Shown in pieces: positions 50,752-60,846 of a DNA stretch of 64,000 nucleotides (the stretch's first letter is position 1; each line of letters opens with the position of its first letter). The DNA is from Palsa-504 sp963769715 (GTDB lineage Bacteria > Actinomycetota > Actinomycetes > Streptosporangiales > Streptosporangiaceae), in assembly GCA_963769715.1 (NCBI GenBank), contig CAVYNE010000028.1:124001-188000 (forward strand), given 5' to 3'. The notes below the pieces were generated by a model. That model was given only the letters and a program-made list of their open reading frames with translations, did no database searches and had not been told where the DNA came from. Position numbers and translations under genes: made by a program.

Positions 50752-51306
50752 TCAGGCAGGCGCGCGAGTGAGCTGCTCCGCGATGCCGCTGGCCCACTGC
50801 CTGATCTCGGCCCAGTCACGGAAGTCCCCTTCCAGGCCGTGGAATATCAGGAGCGAGGCCCGCTGCGCGTGGCTCAGCGCCCTGCGGTCGAGCCTGCCGG
50901 CGAATATCCGGTGATCCCGGGCGTGGCTGGCAATGCGCAGGCCGGCCATCTCGACGGGATCTTTCGCCATGCCCTGGGCCATCTTGCTCAGGGGATTCCC
51001 GACCGGGCCGCTTGAGAACAGCCACACTGGCCGGGTGCTGAGCTGGTCGTGACACCGGTTCACCAGGTCTTTGGCGGGGGCAAGCCAATGGCCCACGTAG
51101 ACCGCGCTGCCGATGATGGCGGCGTCATACTCCTCGACGGACTGAACTTCCCCCGGCGGGAGGACCGTGACGGTCAGGCCCTGCTCGGAGAGCACCTGCG
51201 CGATCACCTGGGCGATATCGGAAGTTGACCCGTGCATCGAGGCTGTCGAGACCAGCACCCTCACACCCGGTGCGCGATCCGGCTCGGCTGCGTCGGCGAA
51301 CGTCAT
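50752..51306 (-). CDS. Flavodoxin-domain protein (HemG-like)
   Basis: 184 residues from ATG 51306. VRVLVSTASMHGSTSDIAQVIAQVL is the FMN phosphate loop in variant form, YDAAIIGSAVYVGHWLAPAKDLV and VWLFSSGPVGNPL the ring-binding loops. It resembles the flavodoxin-like proteins related to menaquinone-dependent protoporphyrinogen oxidase, common in actinobacteria. Its electron partners are unknown. Confidence 0.87.
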   Translation of the reverse strand: MTFADAAEPDRAPGVRVLVSTASMHGSTSDIAQVIAQVLSEQGLTVTVLPPGEVQSVEEYDAAIIGSAVYVGHWLAPAKDLVNRCHDQLSTRPVWLFSSGPVGNPLSKMAQGMAKDPVEMAGLRIASHARDHRIFAGRLDRRALSHAQRASLLIFHGLEGDFRDWAEIRQWASGIAEQLTRAPA

Positions 51307-51467
51307 AATCGCTACCTCCTCGTTTGCGCCGGAGGCATGGCCTCCGGAATGTTCCGCGCCGAGCATGGCCGAGCCCCTTTACCTGGCAATAGGGGCGAAC
51401 GTCCCGGTCGGCGGGGTGATGGGTTAGGATTCGCCGTCCGAGCCGCATGTCGATCCGGAGGCGCACC

Positions 51468-52358
51468 ATGACCGGCCAGGCCAGGCCGCCCGAGTCAGCC
51501 ATCCCAGCCGGCCCTGAGGCCGCCGGCCCTGAGGCCGCCGGCCCTGAGGCCGCCGGCCCTGAGGCCGCCGGCCCTGAGGCCGCCGGCCCTGAGGCCGCCG
51601 GCCCTGAGGCCGCCGGCCCGCAGGCCCCGCGCTGGCTCGATCTGGCCGCGGTCGAGCGGTCCGTCCTGGATCTGCGCCCGGACTACACCGCGTTGATCAT
51701 CGTCGCCGACGGGCTGCACCCTGGTCCTAGTGACGAGGCCACCGACGCGCTGCTGAGCGACGCCGAAGCCCAGGCCCGGGTCACGCTGGCGGGCCGGGCG
51801 GCCTCGGACCTCGAGCCGGTGGCCGCGTGGCGGCTCGCCTACCAGGCCTTCGGTGCCAAGCCGAAACGCACCCGGCCCAGCGTCGAGGCGTTGCTGCGCC
51901 GGGTGGAGGCCGGGCTGCCCCGGATCGACCGTCTCACCGACATCTACAACGCGATCTCGGTCAGGCACCTGCTGCCCGTCGGGGGGGAGGATCTCGCCAT
52001 GTACCGCGGCCCGGCCCGGCTCGCGCGGGCGGCCGGAGACGAGCCGTTCGACACCGTGCGCGACGGGCAGCCCGGGATGGAGCATCCCGAGCCGGGCGAG
52101 GTGATCTGGCGTGATGACGACGGCGTGACCTGCCGCTGCTGGAACTGGCGGCAGTGCGTCCGTACCCGGATCACGCACGCCACCACCAGCGCCGTGTTCA
52201 TCCTCGACGGCCTGGCCGAGCTCGGGCAAGACGGCCTGATGACCGCCGGTCAGGACCTCGCCGCACAGCTGACGGCGCTCCATCCCGGCGCCCGCCTCAG
52301 CTGGCGGCGGATCGGCGCCGTCCCGGAGTCCCCGGAGTACCCGAAATGCATGATCTGA
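51468..52358 (+). CDS. B3/B4 (PheT-like tRNA-editing) domain protein with GPEAA repeats
   Basis: About 296 residues from ATG 51468 behind CGGAGG. After a disordered arm of seven GPEAA repeats comes a B3/B4 domain (AFGAKPKRTRPSVEALLRRVEAGLP, RIDRLTDIYNAISVRHLLPVGGEDL), the fold of the phenylalanyl-tRNA synthetase beta editing site. Free-standing members may edit mischarged tRNA or hydrolyse aminoacyl compounds. The C-terminal part NWRQCVRTRITHATTSAVFILDGL is typical of the family. Confidence 0.87.
   Translation: MTGQARPPESAIPAGPEAAGPEAAGPEAAGPEAAGPEAAGPEAAGPEAAGPQAPRWLDLAAVERSVLDLRPDYTALIIVADGLHPGPSDEATDALLSDAEAQARVTLAGRAASDLEPVAAWRLAYQAFGAKPKRTRPSVEALLRRVEAGLPRIDRLTDIYNAISVRHLLPVGGEDLAMYRGPARLARAAGDEPFDTVRDGQPGMEHPEPGEVIWRDDDGVTCRCWNWRQCVRTRITHATTSAVFILDGLAELGQDGLMTAGQDLAAQLTALHPGARLSWRRIGAVPESPEYPKCMI
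51510..51614 (+). repeat. 15-bp perfect tandem repeat x7 (GPEAA)
   Basis: Seven copies of GGCCCTGAGGCCGCC without change and a diverged eighth. Perfect identity suggests recent expansion. Confidence 0.95.
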
Positions 52359-52428
52359 TGGCAGGCACTACTCCCAATGAGTCTTGCGACGCGGACCGAG
52401 CACCGCTTCGGGGAACCCGCCCCCCTGA

Positions 52429-53610
52429 TCACTCGGCGTGCGGGTGGCTGACCTGGCCGAGGAACAGGGGCAGGCTGGTCGCGGTGTCGATGATCGCGAA
52501 CAGGAATGGGCGGTCGACGACCATCGTGACCGGCGGGGGAGCCCGGAATGCCGCCATGCCCACCATGACGATCGCGGTGGCCGCCGCGGCCTCCGTGCCG
52601 TGCTCATCGACGTCGATATACGCCTTGTGCGCGACCGCGCCGATCCGCAGCGGCTCGACGTCGGTGATGCCGCTGAAGTCCGCGTCGGCGCTGAACGCCG
52701 CGGTCACGCCCAGCCGCCGCAGGGCCGGGATGAGGTTAAACGCCGCTTCCAGTCGGAACCTGGGCAGCGACAGCGTGACCTGGTGCCGGGCCGTTCCGGC
52801 CAGCAGGCCGCTCAGGCCGGCGGCGGCGACCTTCGGCCGCAACGCCGACAACGGCCCGTCGGGCAGCACCACGGCCAGGGCCAGGCCGATGCCACGGTAG
52901 GGGAGCAGCACGGCCTGGTATCCGTCGCCGCGGAGATGGGCCTGCGGCGCGGTGAGATGCATCATCGGCACGGCCAGGCTCGGGTGGTCCTGGCCATTCG
53001 GGTAGAACGGCGCGTCAGCCGTCGCGTTCTCGGGGAACGGCTGTGCCCACGCCGCCTTCAGGTACACCGCATTGGCAAGCACCAGCCTGGTCAGTCGGTC
53101 GATGGCACCGGGCGGCAGCAATCCGGTGATCTTGCCCTCGGTCTGCTCGGCGATCACGCGGTTGATCAAGGTCCGCGCCGCATCGGGTGCCGCGACGAAA
53201 TCGGTGTCGGCGAGCGTGGCCGCGGCCTCGTGCAGCCGGGCGGTGAACTCGGGCCGCACCTGCAGGCCGGACTGGACCCACACGGTGTTCGGCGCACGGA
53301 ACGTCCCGGATCCGCCGCCCGGCGCGCTACCGGGCTCGCCATCCTGCGGCGCTGACACCAGGCGCAGCCCACTGACCGCCACGTCCTCCGGGCGGTCCGA
53401 TCCGCCCAGGTGCAGGGCGTGGGCCAGCTCCGCCGCCGTCTTGCCGCGCGCTCCGCACAGGGCCATCCGCAACGCGCTGGCCATGCTGGCCGGCGAGAAG
53501 ACCGTGTCGGCGGCGTCCTCGGCCAGCAACTGATACATGTCCACGCCGAACGCGGCGTCGGCCGCCGCGGCCGCGCGCGCCTCGGTCAGCACCGCTGATT
53601 CGTCCCGCAC
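52429..53610 (-). CDS. Serpin-family serine protease inhibitor
   Basis: About 393 residues from GTG 53610. Serpin landmarks in order: NTVFSPASMASALRMALCGARGKTAAEL-type helix B/C region (here DTVFSPASMASALRMALCGARG), LVLANAVYLKAAWAQPFPENATADAPFY, LPRFRLEAAFNLIPALRRLGV, the hinge DEHGTEAAAATAIV with small residues as in inhibitory serpins, and VDRPFLFAIIDTATSLPLFLGQVSHP at the end. No signal peptide is visible, so it may act inside the cell. Bacterial serpins are uncommon. The target protease cannot be read from the reactive loop. Confidence 0.92.
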   Translation of the reverse strand: MRDESAVLTEARAAAAADAAFGVDMYQLLAEDAADTVFSPASMASALRMALCGARGKTAAELAHALHLGGSDRPEDVAVSGLRLVSAPQDGEPGSAPGGGSGTFRAPNTVWVQSGLQVRPEFTARLHEAAATLADTDFVAAPDAARTLINRVIAEQTEGKITGLLPPGAIDRLTRLVLANAVYLKAAWAQPFPENATADAPFYPNGQDHPSLAVPMMHLTAPQAHLRGDGYQAVLLPYRGIGLALAVVLPDGPLSALRPKVAAAGLSGLLAGTARHQVTLSLPRFRLEAAFNLIPALRRLGVTAAFSADADFSGITDVEPLRIGAVAHKAYIDVDEHGTEAAAATAIVMVGMAAFRAPPPVTMVVDRPFLFAIIDTATSLPLFLGQVSHPHAE

Positions 53611-53640
53611 TGTCCCTTCGTACCCGCGATAAATGAAACC

Positions 53641-53832
53641 ATGACCGCCATGGGCTGGTTCATCACCGCGGGCGCCGCGACCGCGGCCGTCAGCCAGGCG
53701 GCGCCGGACGCCGGTGTCCGGGACGTGGTGCTTTACACCGGCTTGGCCAACCCCACGAGTAACGCCTTGTACCAGCGTCTTGGCTACCGCCCAGTCGAGG
53801 ACCGCGTGGTCTTCTCCTTCGAACCGGCGCGT
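53641..53832 (+). pseudogene. C-terminal remnant of a GNAT acetyltransferase
   Basis: About 64 codons read AAVSQAAPDAGVRDVVLYTGLANPTSNALYQRLGYRPVEDRVVFSFE (in parts), the last helix and strands of a GNAT domain. The acetyl-CoA-binding loop and everything before it are missing; the serpin gene lies on the other strand. The frame runs without a stop into the PPOX gene. Confidence 0.65.
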
Positions 53833-53850
53833 CACGGGTACGCTTCACCT

Positions 53851-54300
53851 GTGAGCGGACTCGAGGACTTCGCGGGACTTGTCGATGGTGATCACGGTCT
53901 GTGTGTGGTGTCCACGCTGCGGCCGGACGGGACGATCCAGTCGTCGGTCGTGAACGCGGGCGTGCTTCCGCATCCCGTCACCGGCGGACAGGTCGTGGGC
54001 CTGGTGAGCCGCGGTGACGCGAACCGGCTGGCCAACCTGCGGACCCGGCCGCGGGCCACGGTAGTCATCCGGGCGGGCTGGCAGTGGGCCGCCGTCGAAG
54101 GACCAGTCGAGCTGGCCGGCCTCGATGACCCGCTGCCGGGGGTCGACGCCGAGCGACTGCGCCTGCTGCTGCGCGAGATCTTCACCGCCGCGGGCGGGAC
54201 GCACGACGACTTCGACACCTACGATCACGTGATGGCCGACGAGCGGCGGGTCGCCGTCCTGGTGACCCCGGACCGGATCTCGCCCGCCCCGCGCGGCTAA
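53851..54300 (+). CDS. PPOX-class (F420-type) split-barrel oxidoreductase
   Basis: 149 residues from GTG 53851 (VSGLEDFAGLVDGDHGLCVVSTLRPDGTIQSS). The flavin/F420 split-barrel has STLRPDGTIQSSVVNAGV, RGDANRLANLRTRPRATVVIRAGWQWAAVEGPVELAG and the C-terminal AVLVTPDRIS. The normal family start is near this GTG, so the upstream GNAT-derived codons are probably not part of it, although the open frame continues into them. Confidence 0.85.
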   Translation: MSGLEDFAGLVDGDHGLCVVSTLRPDGTIQSSVVNAGVLPHPVTGGQVVGLVSRGDANRLANLRTRPRATVVIRAGWQWAAVEGPVELAGLDDPLPGVDAERLRLLLREIFTAAGGTHDDFDTYDHVMADERRVAVLVTPDRISPAPRG

Positions 54301-54327
54301 GGCTCGCGGCTAAGGCTAAAGGCCCAC

Positions 54328-55251
54328 ATGGATACCGAACGACGTAGCATCACGCGCCCCGACGGCCGAAAGATCGATTTCCTGGTGGCCGGCCCGGCGG
54401 ACGGCCTGCCTCTGGTTCTGCATGAGGGCACTCCCGTCGGCCTGGTCCTGTACCCACCGACAGTGCAGGCGGCCCGGATACGCGGGCTGCGGGTCGTCCT
54501 GGCCGCCCGGCCTGGCTACGAGGGCTCGACGCCGAGGCCGGGCCGACGCGTGGTGGACGTGGCGGAGGACATCGCGGCGGTCCTGGACGAGCTCGGCGCG
54601 GACACCTTCGTCACGGCCGGCTGGTCCGGCGGCGGGCCGCACGCGCTGGCCTGCGCTGCGGCCCTGCCCTGGCGCTGCCGGGCGGCCGCGTCGATCGCCG
54701 GGGTGGCGCCGTACCGGGCGAAAGGCCTGGACTGGCTGGCGGGCATGGGCCCGGAGAACGTCGCCGAGTTCGGCGCGGCGCTCCGCGGCGAGGCCGCGCT
54801 GACCGAGTTCCTCGACCACGAGGCGACCATGTTGAGCACCCTCACCGGGGAGAGCGTGGCCAAGTCGCTCGGCGGCCTGGTGATCGAGGCCGACCAGGCC
54901 GTGCTCACCGGGGGGTTCGCCGACTACGTCGCGGCCAGCCTGCGGGCCTCGATGAACTCGGGCATCGCAGGCTGGCGGGACGACGACTTCGCTTTCACCA
55001 AGGACTGGGGCTTCTCCCTGGGCTGGGAATCACCGGGCGGGGAGCCACCGGCCCAGACGTCGGCTCCGGTCGCGGTCTGGCAGGGCGACCAGGACCGGAT
55101 GGTCCCGTTCGCGCACGGCCAGTGGCTGGCCGCGAACATCCGGGGCGCCCGCGTTCACCTGATGCCAGGTGACGGTCACCTGTCGATGACCGTGAGCGCC
55201 TTCGACCGCATCCTGGACGACCTCCTCGACCTGGCCGGCCTGACAGCGTAA
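54328..55251 (+). CDS. Alpha/beta hydrolase
   Basis: 307 residues. LVLHEGTPVGLVLYPP is the oxyanion-hole region, TAGWSGGGPHALACAAAL the nucleophile elbow (Ser), WQGDQDRMVPFAHGQWLA the acid, and PGDGHLSM the His. It resembles hydrolases in which the first loop reads H-x-G-T-P. It follows the PPOX gene by 27 bases and may share its transcript. Confidence 0.9.
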   Translation: MDTERRSITRPDGRKIDFLVAGPADGLPLVLHEGTPVGLVLYPPTVQAARIRGLRVVLAARPGYEGSTPRPGRRVVDVAEDIAAVLDELGADTFVTAGWSGGGPHALACAAALPWRCRAAASIAGVAPYRAKGLDWLAGMGPENVAEFGAALRGEAALTEFLDHEATMLSTLTGESVAKSLGGLVIEADQAVLTGGFADYVAASLRASMNSGIAGWRDDDFAFTKDWGFSLGWESPGGEPPAQTSAPVAVWQGDQDRMVPFAHGQWLAANIRGARVHLMPGDGHLSMTVSAFDRILDDLLDLAGLTA

Positions 55252-55276
55252 CGGCCCAGCACCTTCTCGCGGCACC

Positions 55277-55360
55277 GATGAGTTTCCCGGCTGGCCCGAC
55301 GTCACCAGCATCGGCCCCGACGGCGTGACCATCCGGCGCTACACGCCCGCCAGTTCCTGA
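55277..55360 (+). pseudogene. Short C-terminal remnant of an unidentified gene
   Basis: An open frame of 27 codons, DEFPGWPDVTSIGPDGVTIRRYTPASS, ends at the TGA that begins the terminator hairpin. It has coding-like composition but no start or ribosome site and starts after the hydrolase stop. It is probably the tail of a deleted gene; identity unknown. Confidence 0.3.
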
Positions 55361-55388
55361 CGGGCCCGGGTGTCACCCGGGCCCGTCA
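55358..55388. terminator. Bidirectional hairpin terminator between convergent genes
   Basis: A perfect 15-bp inverted repeat (TGACGGGCCCGGGTG and its complement) with a 1-base centre, lying between the hydrolase side and the GH3 gene, which converge here. Confidence 0.85.
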
Positions 55389-55399
55389 GGGTTAGCGGC

Positions 55400-58210
55400 C
55401 TACCCCGAGACGGTGACGCTTACCCCCGCCTCCCGCAGCCAGTCTCCGGTGGTGGCCGTGGCGTGCACCACGGCGCTGGCGTTGGGCGCATAGCGCGGCG
55501 GCGTCACCAGGAACGTGACAGCCGGGGCCTGGCGGGGCCCCACGGAGACGAATACCGTCGGCCCGGTCGGCCGTGCCGTCCAGCCCTGGGGGAGCTGCAG
55601 GGCCAGGCGGACGTTGAACAGCGTCGCGGTACCCGCCGCTGTCAGCGTCACCCGCACCGCGGCGGCCTTGCCCGGCTGCATGGCCGGAGGCGCGCTGACC
55701 GTCACCTGGCGGGACCCAGCCGTGGTGACCATGGTGAACGAGCCCCGCAGCGGCAGCCCGGCCAGCGCCGAGGAGTCGCCGACGTACACCTGGTACCGGC
55801 CGGCGGTCTGCGTCCAGCCGTTCGCCGTGTCGTCCCACCAGGATGTCTGCTGCGGGGTCACCGCGAACGAGACCCGTGCCGAGGCCCCGGGGGCCAGCTT
55901 CACCCGCTGGAACCCGGCCAGCTGCCGCGGCGGCTCACCGGACGCGGACGGGTCGGCCAGGTACAGCTGGGCGACCTCGGACCCGGTCCGCTTCCCGGTG
56001 TTGGTCACCACCGCGGACACCCGCACGTCCCGGGTGCCGTCCACCAGGACGGGGCTCACCGACAGGTGGCTGAAAGCGAACTGCGTGTAGGACAGCCCGA
56101 ACCCGAACGGGTACAGCGGCGTGATGCCCTTGGCGTCGTACCAGCGGTAGCCCACGTCGATGCCCTCCGAGTACTGCACCGTAGAGCCGTTCCCCGGGAA
56201 CTGGGCCGTCGTGGCGGCCGGTACCTGGCTCAGCGAGACCGGGAACGTCACCGGCAGGTGCCCGCCGGGATCGGTCTGTCCGAACAGCACGCTGGCCAGC
56301 GAGGTTCCGTTGGTCTGGCCTGGGTACCAGGCGTCCAGCACGCCCGCCACCGCCGGTAGCCACGGCATCGCGACCGGCGCGCCCGCGTCGATGACCACGA
56401 CCGTGTGCGGGTTCGCCGCCGCGACCGCGGAGATCAGCTCGTCCTGCGCGGACGGCAGGTTCAGCGACAGCCGGTCGGTGGCCTCGGACTCGGTGTCGTC
56501 GGACACCACCACCACCGCGACCGACGCCGACTTGGCCGCGGCGACCGCGGCGTTGATGCCGGGCGCCAGCGCCGACGGCGTTCCCCACAGCAGCTGCGAG
56601 GAGGCGCCGCTGATCGACAGCGTGTACGTCTGGCCCTTGGTCAGGCTGACCGCGACCGAGTACGTGTGCACCGGCGGCGTGGACGGGTCGTCGATGATCT
56701 GCTTGCCGTCCAGCGTCAGGTACGTCGAGGTGTAGCAGCCGCACGGGTTGGTGATGGCCAGCACGTAGGTGCCGGTCTCCGGCGCGGTGAGCGTGCCCGT
56801 GTAGCTGCCGCCGAACGGCGTGGGCGCGTAGGCCGGCGACAGGTTGGACGACGGGATGGACGGCAGCGCGGTGTCGACGGGCAGGCCCTGGGAGTAGGCC
56901 ACGTTCGTCCCGCTCCCCGCAGCCGCCTTGATGCCGGCCAGTGGGCTGACCGTGCCCGAGGGGATCACGTAGGCGCTGCCGCCGCCTGCGTAGATCGGCG
57001 AGGCGTCCGCCGCCGGGCCGACGACGGCGATGGAGCCGCCGGAAGCGGACAGCGGCAGCACGCCGCCGCCGTTCTTGAGCAGCGTGGTCCCGTCCTCGGC
57101 GACGGTCGTGGCCAGCGCGACGTGCGCCGGGGTGGTCACCGTGTCCGTGGGTGTCCCGGTGCGCGGCTGGCTGAACAGCTTGAACCGGAACATCTCGGTG
57201 AAGACCCGCTGCACCATCGTGTTCAGCACGCTGACCGGGATGGTGCCGTTCTGGATGGCGGTCTGCAGCGCCGTGCCGTAGTAGGTGTTGAACGGCTGCT
57301 CCTGGTCGGTGCCCTGTACCGCCCCCTGGGTGGAGTGCAGCGCCCCGTAGTCCGACATCACGAAGCCGGGGAAGCCCCACTCGTCGCGCAGGATGGTGGT
57401 CTCCAGGTCGGAGTTGTTGCACGCGAAGTTGCCGTTGATCACCGCGTACGAGCACATCACCGAGGCGACGCCCGACTTCACCGCCGCGTAGAACGACGGC
57501 AGGTAGATCTCGTTCTCGGTCCGGGGGTCGATGATCACGTTGTCAGCGGGCGTGTTCCGGTACGTCTCCTGGTTGTACACCGCGAGGTGCTTCACCTGGG
57601 ACTCCACGTCCTGGCTCTGCACGCCGGCGATCTCGGGCACGGTGAGCGCAGCGTTCAGGGCGGGATCCTCGCTCAGCGCCTCGAACGACCGTCCCCAGCG
57701 CGGGTCCCGGTCGATGTTCACCGTCGGGCCGAGGTTGGCGCTGGCCCCCTTGCCGTACTCCTCGGCCCCGATCACCTGGCCGTACTGCTCGCCCAGTGAC
57801 GGGTTCCAGGTCGCCGCCAGAGACACGCCGGCCGGCAGCTGGGTGACCCCGGTCAGCCCGTCGGCGACTCCGGCCGGGCCGTCTTCCAGTCCCACCGCCG
57901 GGATGCACAGCGCCGGGATGGCCGGCGTATAGAACACGTAGGGGTTGCTGGTGCCGTGGCCCTCCACCATGGTGATCTTGTCGGCCAGGCTCATCTGGCT
58001 CATCAGCTGGGCCACCCGCTGCGCGATGGGCGCCTGGGAGGTCACCCACGGGCAGGAGGTGCTCGCCGTGGCCCGGTTCGCGCTTACTGAGGCCTGGCTG
58101 GCGGCCGCGGTGGCCGGCAGGGCGAGCAGCGCGGCCAGCGCCGCCGCCAGGACCAGCCGTCCCTTGCGACATCTTGACAAAAGTTGGCAAACTTGAGCAA
58201 CACTGATCAC
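55400..58210 (-). CDS. Secreted glycoside hydrolase family 3 beta-glucosidase-type enzyme with PA14 insert
   Basis: About 936 residues from GTG 58210; an ATG 24 codons upstream is possible. A Sec signal peptide (RKGRLVLAAALAALLALPATAAASQA) is present. The GH3 TIM-barrel has VGLEDGPAGVADG, NIDRDPRWGRSFEALSEDP, VKHLAVYNQET and the nucleophile Asp in FVMSDYGALHST. A PA14 domain is inserted (about 475-590, SYTGTLTAPETGTYVLAITNPCGCYTS), then the second GH3 domain (VVVVSDDTESEATDRLSLNLPSAQD), a fibronectin III-like domain (EVAQLYLADPSASGEPPRQLAGFQRVKL) and a C-terminal NEW3-like domain. Acts outside the cell on beta-linked sugars. Confidence 0.92.
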   Translation of the reverse strand: MISVAQVCQLLSRCRKGRLVLAAALAALLALPATAAASQASVSANRATASTSCPWVTSQAPIAQRVAQLMSQMSLADKITMVEGHGTSNPYVFYTPAIPALCIPAVGLEDGPAGVADGLTGVTQLPAGVSLAATWNPSLGEQYGQVIGAEEYGKGASANLGPTVNIDRDPRWGRSFEALSEDPALNAALTVPEIAGVQSQDVESQVKHLAVYNQETYRNTPADNVIIDPRTENEIYLPSFYAAVKSGVASVMCSYAVINGNFACNNSDLETTILRDEWGFPGFVMSDYGALHSTQGAVQGTDQEQPFNTYYGTALQTAIQNGTIPVSVLNTMVQRVFTEMFRFKLFSQPRTGTPTDTVTTPAHVALATTVAEDGTTLLKNGGGVLPLSASGGSIAVVGPAADASPIYAGGGSAYVIPSGTVSPLAGIKAAAGSGTNVAYSQGLPVDTALPSIPSSNLSPAYAPTPFGGSYTGTLTAPETGTYVLAITNPCGCYTSTYLTLDGKQIIDDPSTPPVHTYSVAVSLTKGQTYTLSISGASSQLLWGTPSALAPGINAAVAAAKSASVAVVVVSDDTESEATDRLSLNLPSAQDELISAVAAANPHTVVVIDAGAPVAMPWLPAVAGVLDAWYPGQTNGTSLASVLFGQTDPGGHLPVTFPVSLSQVPAATTAQFPGNGSTVQYSEGIDVGYRWYDAKGITPLYPFGFGLSYTQFAFSHLSVSPVLVDGTRDVRVSAVVTNTGKRTGSEVAQLYLADPSASGEPPRQLAGFQRVKLAPGASARVSFAVTPQQTSWWDDTANGWTQTAGRYQVYVGDSSALAGLPLRGSFTMVTTAGSRQVTVSAPPAMQPGKAAAVRVTLTAAGTATLFNVRLALQLPQGWTARPTGPTVFVSVGPRQAPAVTFLVTPPRYAPNASAVVHATATTGDWLREAGVSVTVSG

Positions 58211-58393
58211 GTTGTCCTCCAGGTCGGACGTATCCCCCCCATATAGACCACGTAACTCAACAAGGTCTAACATATTACCCACCGGTACGAAAGAATCACC
58301 AGGGTTTTTAAGGGCTTTTTAAGGCGTAAGCGGCCGCGGGCAGGTCCGGGCGCGGGTGAACAGCCAGCGATTGTTCGCTGGCACAATGCTCTG

Positions 58394-60805
<2,412 letters not shown>

Positions 60806-60846
60806 CATCGGGTAACCAGTTCTGTTCGACGATGAAGGAGCACACC

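Noticed and set aside
51510..51614. CRISPR array
   Set aside because: The repeats are contiguous, without spacers, in frame and encode GPEAA. The arrays at 36481, 49838 and 50566 are also plain tandem repeats.
58240..58335. Inverted TAGACC/GGTCTA and repeated TTTTTAAGG as GH3 operator
   Set aside because: Arms are only six bases with a long spacer, and no known sugar-operator pattern fits; too weak to list.
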